64,000 nt of DNA, from NCBI GenBank assembly GCA_934168245.1, contig CAKPMY010000004.1, forward strand, positions 62,001 through 126,000, written 5' to 3'. Origin of the DNA: an uncultured Bacilli bacterium. GTDB taxonomy: Bacteria > Bacillota_I > Bacilli_A > RF39 > UBA660. Below the pieces are notes generated by a model. That model made no database searches, was not told where the DNA came from, and saw only the letters and a list, made by a program, of their open reading frames with translations. The first letter of the stretch is position 1. Each line of letters starts with the position of its first letter. Shown here piece by piece: positions 61,300 to 64,000 of the stretch. The translations under genes were made by a program, and so were the position numbers.

Positions 61300-62187
61300 T
61301 TATTCCTCCCCTTCTAAGGCATGGAGTTTGTCTTTAAATTCTTGAGGTGGTTCTACTTCAAAGTATAGTTCTTTATTGGTTCGTGGATGATGAAACTTTA
61401 TACTTTTAGAATGAAGCATTTGGCCAAATGCTGTAGATTTTCCTTTATTGTAGGTTGGATCATTTACGATTGGATGACCGATGTAAGCAAGATGAACTCT
61501 TATTTGATGGGTTCTTCCTGTTTCTAAGATACATTCTATTAAAGTGTTTTTCTTAAAACGTTTTAAAACTCTAAAATGAGTGATTGCATCTTTGGCATTT
61601 ACATCTGTTACTTGCATTTTTTGACGATTAGTTAGGTCTCTTCCAATTGGTGCATCAATAGTACCTGTGTCAGTTTTTATAACACCTTCGGTGATGGCTA
61701 GATAATGTCTTTCTACTTTTTTATCAGCAATCATCTTAGAAAGTTTTTCATGAGTTTCTTCATTTTTGGCAACTAACATTAGTCCAGAGGTATCTTTATC
61801 TAGGCGATGAACTATTCCAGGGCGCATTTTATCACCGGATGTTAAATTGAAGCGGTACAATAAAGCATTGACTAAAGTATTGGTGTAATGACCTGGTGCG
61901 GGATGAACTACCATACCAGACTCTTTATTTATAACTAGTAAATCTTCATCTTCATATACTATGTCTAATGGTATATTTTCAGGTTCAATATTTATTTCAT
62001 AATTTAATTCATCATTTACTTCTATCTCGTCATTTTGCTTAACTTGGTAGTTGGCATTAACTTTTTTTCCGTTGACTAAGACTTTGTCTTCTTTGATAAG
62101 TTTTTGTACTTTACTCCTAGATAGAGATAATTTTTCTGCAAGATAAGAATCTATTCTTAAAGATATTTCTTCTTCAACTTTTATCAT
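61300..62187 (-). CDS. rluD: RluD-family 23S rRNA pseudouridine synthase
   Basis: A 295-aa protein with an N-terminal S4 domain (RIDSYLAEKLSLSRSKVQKL) and the synthase core with the catalytic Asp in VHRLDKDTSGLML. The end includes GRTHQIRVHLAYIGHPIVND. It is next to lspA, the normal arrangement in Firmicutes. ATG at 62187 has AAAGGAGGAG in front; the frame can open 12 codons earlier but without such a site. Confidence 0.93.
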   Translation of the reverse strand: MIKVEEEISLRIDSYLAEKLSLSRSKVQKLIKEDKVLVNGKKVNANYQVKQNDEIEVNDELNYEINIEPENIPLDIVYEDEDLLVINKESGMVVHPAPGHYTNTLVNALLYRFNLTSGDKMRPGIVHRLDKDTSGLMLVAKNEETHEKLSKMIADKKVERHYLAITEGVIKTDTGTIDAPIGRDLTNRQKMQVTDVNAKDAITHFRVLKRFKKNTLIECILETGRTHQIRVHLAYIGHPIVNDPTYNKGKSTAFGQMLHSKSIKFHHPRTNKELYFEVEPPQEFKDKLHALEGEE

Positions 62188-62312
62188 GGGTACTCCTCCT
62201 TTTTGATTTAGATATTTTAGCATATTTTTCGGTTATTTTAAAGAGGCAGAAGGTGTTTTTGTAAAATGCTTGAGTGGTTGGAATTTTGTTTGGTATTTGC
62301 GGGATTGATTGG

Positions 62313-62807
62313 CTACTTCTCTTTTATTTGATTTTTTCTACTTTCATTTTTTTCTTCTAGGAGATAGTAAATTAATAAGAGAATGGCTCCTACAGTTATT
62401 CCAATATCAGCAATATTAAATACTGGAAAACTATAGGTGAAAAACGTAAACGATAGAAAGTCGATTACTTTTTTGTAAAAAATTCGGTCTAATAAATTTC
62501 CCGTTATTCCACCTAGAATTAAACCGGTTGAGATACTTGAAAGTTTAGAAAACGATTTTTCTTTTTGAATATAGTAAATCATAAAAATTAGACATATTAG
62601 AGCGACTAGTATTAATAAGTATGTTTTGTCTTGAAGTATTGAGAAAGCAGCGCCATCATTTTCTAGATAATGAAGAGAGAAAAAACTTGGAATAAGTTCT
62701 AATTCTTCATGAAGTTTAAAATTCGTTTTGATTAGCAGCTTTACGAGCTGATCGAGTGTAACTACTATTAGGGCTGTTATATAGATTTTAGTTTTATTAT
62801 TTTTCAT
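62313..62807 (-). CDS. lspA: lipoprotein signal peptidase
   Basis: A 164-aa four-span aspartic peptidase that removes signal peptides from prolipoproteins. Conserved boxes: VTLDQLVK, ENDGAAFSI, GGITGNLLDR and VFNIADIGI with the two catalytic Asp residues. The C-terminus is charged (EEKNESRKNQIKEK). Confidence 0.95.
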   Translation of the reverse strand: MKNNKTKIYITALIVVTLDQLVKLLIKTNFKLHEELELIPSFFSLHYLENDGAAFSILQDKTYLLILVALICLIFMIYYIQKEKSFSKLSSISTGLILGGITGNLLDRIFYKKVIDFLSFTFFTYSFPVFNIADIGITVGAILLLIYYLLEEKNESRKNQIKEK

Positions 62808-62834
62808 GTGTTTCTCCTTATTTGAAGGTAGTTT

Positions 62835-64000
62835 TTACTTTTCATTTTGTTGTTCTATTTCTGTTTCTTGAAGATTTCTTATTTTTTCAACAATTATTTG
62901 AAACTGATTTAATCTTTTTTCTACGGTTCCACGTACTTTTAGAAGATCACCTTTTTTAATATCGGAATAGTCTTTATATACTTTTGGAAATAAGGTGTAC
63001 TCCATTGTTGCGGTTTCGTCACTGCCAGTTAGAAAGGCCATTTTATCTCCATTTTTTGTATTAATAGTTTTAATTTTATCAACTAAAATTAAGGTATCTA
63101 CTCTTTTTGAAAAATATGATTCTATTTCATTTAGTGGAATACAGTATGGATTATCTTTTTTATAGAGATTGGTTGGATGTGATGATAAGTAGAAGCCAAA
63201 GACTTCTTTTTCTTTTTCTAATAGATAATCGTTACGATATTCATTTTGAAATTCAAGATCCGGTTTCATGACTAAATCTGGATCTATATCTTTTGTTAGT
63301 TCGGCATAGTTAAAAAGACTATCTAAATTATATATTAAGGTTGCTCTATTGTGATTGAATTCTTTGAAGACATTGGCATAGATTAGTACCTCAAAGGTCT
63401 TTTTACCAATTCCAGCAATATAGAGTCTGCTGAAGCAGTCATAGATGTCTGTAAAATTCTTACCGGCTCTTGCCTCTTCTATTTCTTTGGTTACTACCGT
63501 GCCGATTGATTTTATATTAGAAATTGGATAAATAATTTTATCATTTTTTACAATGTAGCGGTTTTTAGATTCATTAATAGTTGGCTTTAAGACTTCTATT
63601 TTGTTGGCTTTAGCCTCCATTATATATTCATGGGTTTTTGTTTCACTACCTATAAAGTTTGTTAAAAGATTGGCAAAGAAAATCGTTTTGTAATGGCATT
63701 TTAGGTAAGCCATTTTATAGGCAATAATTGAGTATGCTACTGAGTGAGATCTATTGAAACCGTAACCCGCAAAGTTTAAGATTAAATTAAATATTTTTTG
63801 AGCATCTTCTTTAGTATGAGAATTGCTGATACTTTTTGAAATGAACTTTTCTTCTTCATTTTTTAGTAAGTCAACTTTTTTCTTACTCATGGCTTTTCTT
63901 AGAATATCGGCTTCTCCGTAAGTGTAGTTAGCATAGATTCTTGCTACCTGCATGATTTGTTCTTGGTAAATTAATATTCCATAGGTGTTTTTAGTAACAC
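62835..64000 (-). CDS. dnaE: DNA polymerase III alpha subunit DnaE, 3' part
   Basis: The frame stays open to the right edge. Before the Met at 63953 it reads TYGILIYQEQIMQVARI, the DnaE finger-region signature, so this is a truncated view of a larger gene and 63953 is not its start. It continues with FNRSHSVAYSIIAYKMAYLK, a helix-hairpin-helix region and a C-terminal OB-fold (DTLILVDKIKTINTKNGDKM). It ends in a polar tail. The replicative polymerase of the DnaE type is meant; the catalytic Asp residues lie outside the window. Confidence 0.93.
   Translation of the reverse strand, partial: VTKNTYGILIYQEQIMQVARIYANYTYGEADILRKAMSKKKVDLLKNEEEKFISKSISNSHTKEDAQKIFNLILNFAGYGFNRSHSVAYSIIAYKMAYLKCHYKTIFFANLLTNFIGSETKTHEYIMEAKANKIEVLKPTINESKNRYIVKNDKIIYPISNIKSIGTVVTKEIEEARAGKNFTDIYDCFSRLYIAGIGKKTFEVLIYANVFKEFNHNRATLIYNLDSLFNYAELTKDIDPDLVMKPDLEFQNEYRNDYLLEKEKEVFGFYLSSHPTNLYKKDNPYCIPLNEIESYFSKRVDTLILVDKIKTINTKNGDKMAFLTGSDETATMEYTLFPKVYKDYSDIKKGDLLKVRGTVEKRLNQFQIIVEKIRNLQETEIEQQNEK

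Noticed and set aside
1..64000. Mycoplasma genetic code (TGA = Trp)
   Set aside because: TGA ends several genes with well-placed overlaps (15225-15227, 58522-58524) and Trp is encoded by TGG throughout.

Overview
This is a low-GC (roughly 30-35%), standard-code Firmicutes-type chromosome segment. TGA is used as a stop, for example in the ATGA overlaps at 15225-15228 and 58522-58525, so it is not a mycoplasma code. Strong AGGAGG-like ribosome sites, TTGACA/TATAAT promoters, a tryptophan T-box, a Fur-family box, sortases, MltG and IreB all point to a walled Bacilli-like bacterium. Gene order and divergence suggest an uncultured gut lineage near RF39 or the 'Firmicutes CAG' groups. That placement is inference.

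Region by region. 1-3080: partial trmL, a membrane thioredoxin-like protein and a long U32 (RlhA-like) enzyme. 3188-4516: a solitary TnpB element with a structured right end. 4719-7178: small membrane proteins and a perR-rbr peroxide operon with a Fur-type operator at its start point. 7143-14422: ysxE-like, spoVID-like, lon, tig and a T-box-controlled trpS, an order that partly matches Bacillus. 14584-18949: housekeeping and unknown genes (DUF3603-like, DUF2628-like, rmuC, a VTT membrane protein, rhodanese).

18983-49007 is the centre of interest: about 30 kb of co-oriented (minus) genes that combine two machines. One is a Gram-positive type IV secretion set: VirD4, split VirB4, PrgI/VirB3, VirB6, two VirB2-like hairpin proteins and a SpoIID+C39-like wall enzyme. 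The other is a Tad/Flp pilus set: TadA/CpaF ATPase, TadB, TadC, an Flp-like peptide, a TadE-like protein, a degenerate TadZ and CpaB/SAF. Upstream lie two paralogous modules, each a class-B-like sortase, a large Cys-rich exported protein and a 165-aa pseudopilin-like protein. The two 165-aa genes share a 472-bp identical block. No relaxase, integrase or attachment site is visible, so a conserved envelope-spanning secretion, adhesion or DNA-handling apparatus looks more likely than a conjugative element. One VirB2-like gene has its own strong promoter and terminator, as expected for an abundant subunit.

49063-59196 follows the Bacillus yrzL-yrrK-yrzB-yrrL-yrrM-yrrN-yrrO-greA order (IreB, RuvX, DUF1292, MltG, TrmR, two U32 proteins, GreA). 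It is interrupted by lineage-specific genes, notably a VirB2-like membrane hairpin fused to an NlpC/P60 hydrolase (55681-56493), which ties this block to the secretion locus. 59266-64000 holds a rhomboid protease, TspO, an ASCH protein, RluD, LspA and the 3' part of dnaE. No rRNA, tRNA or CRISPR array was seen.
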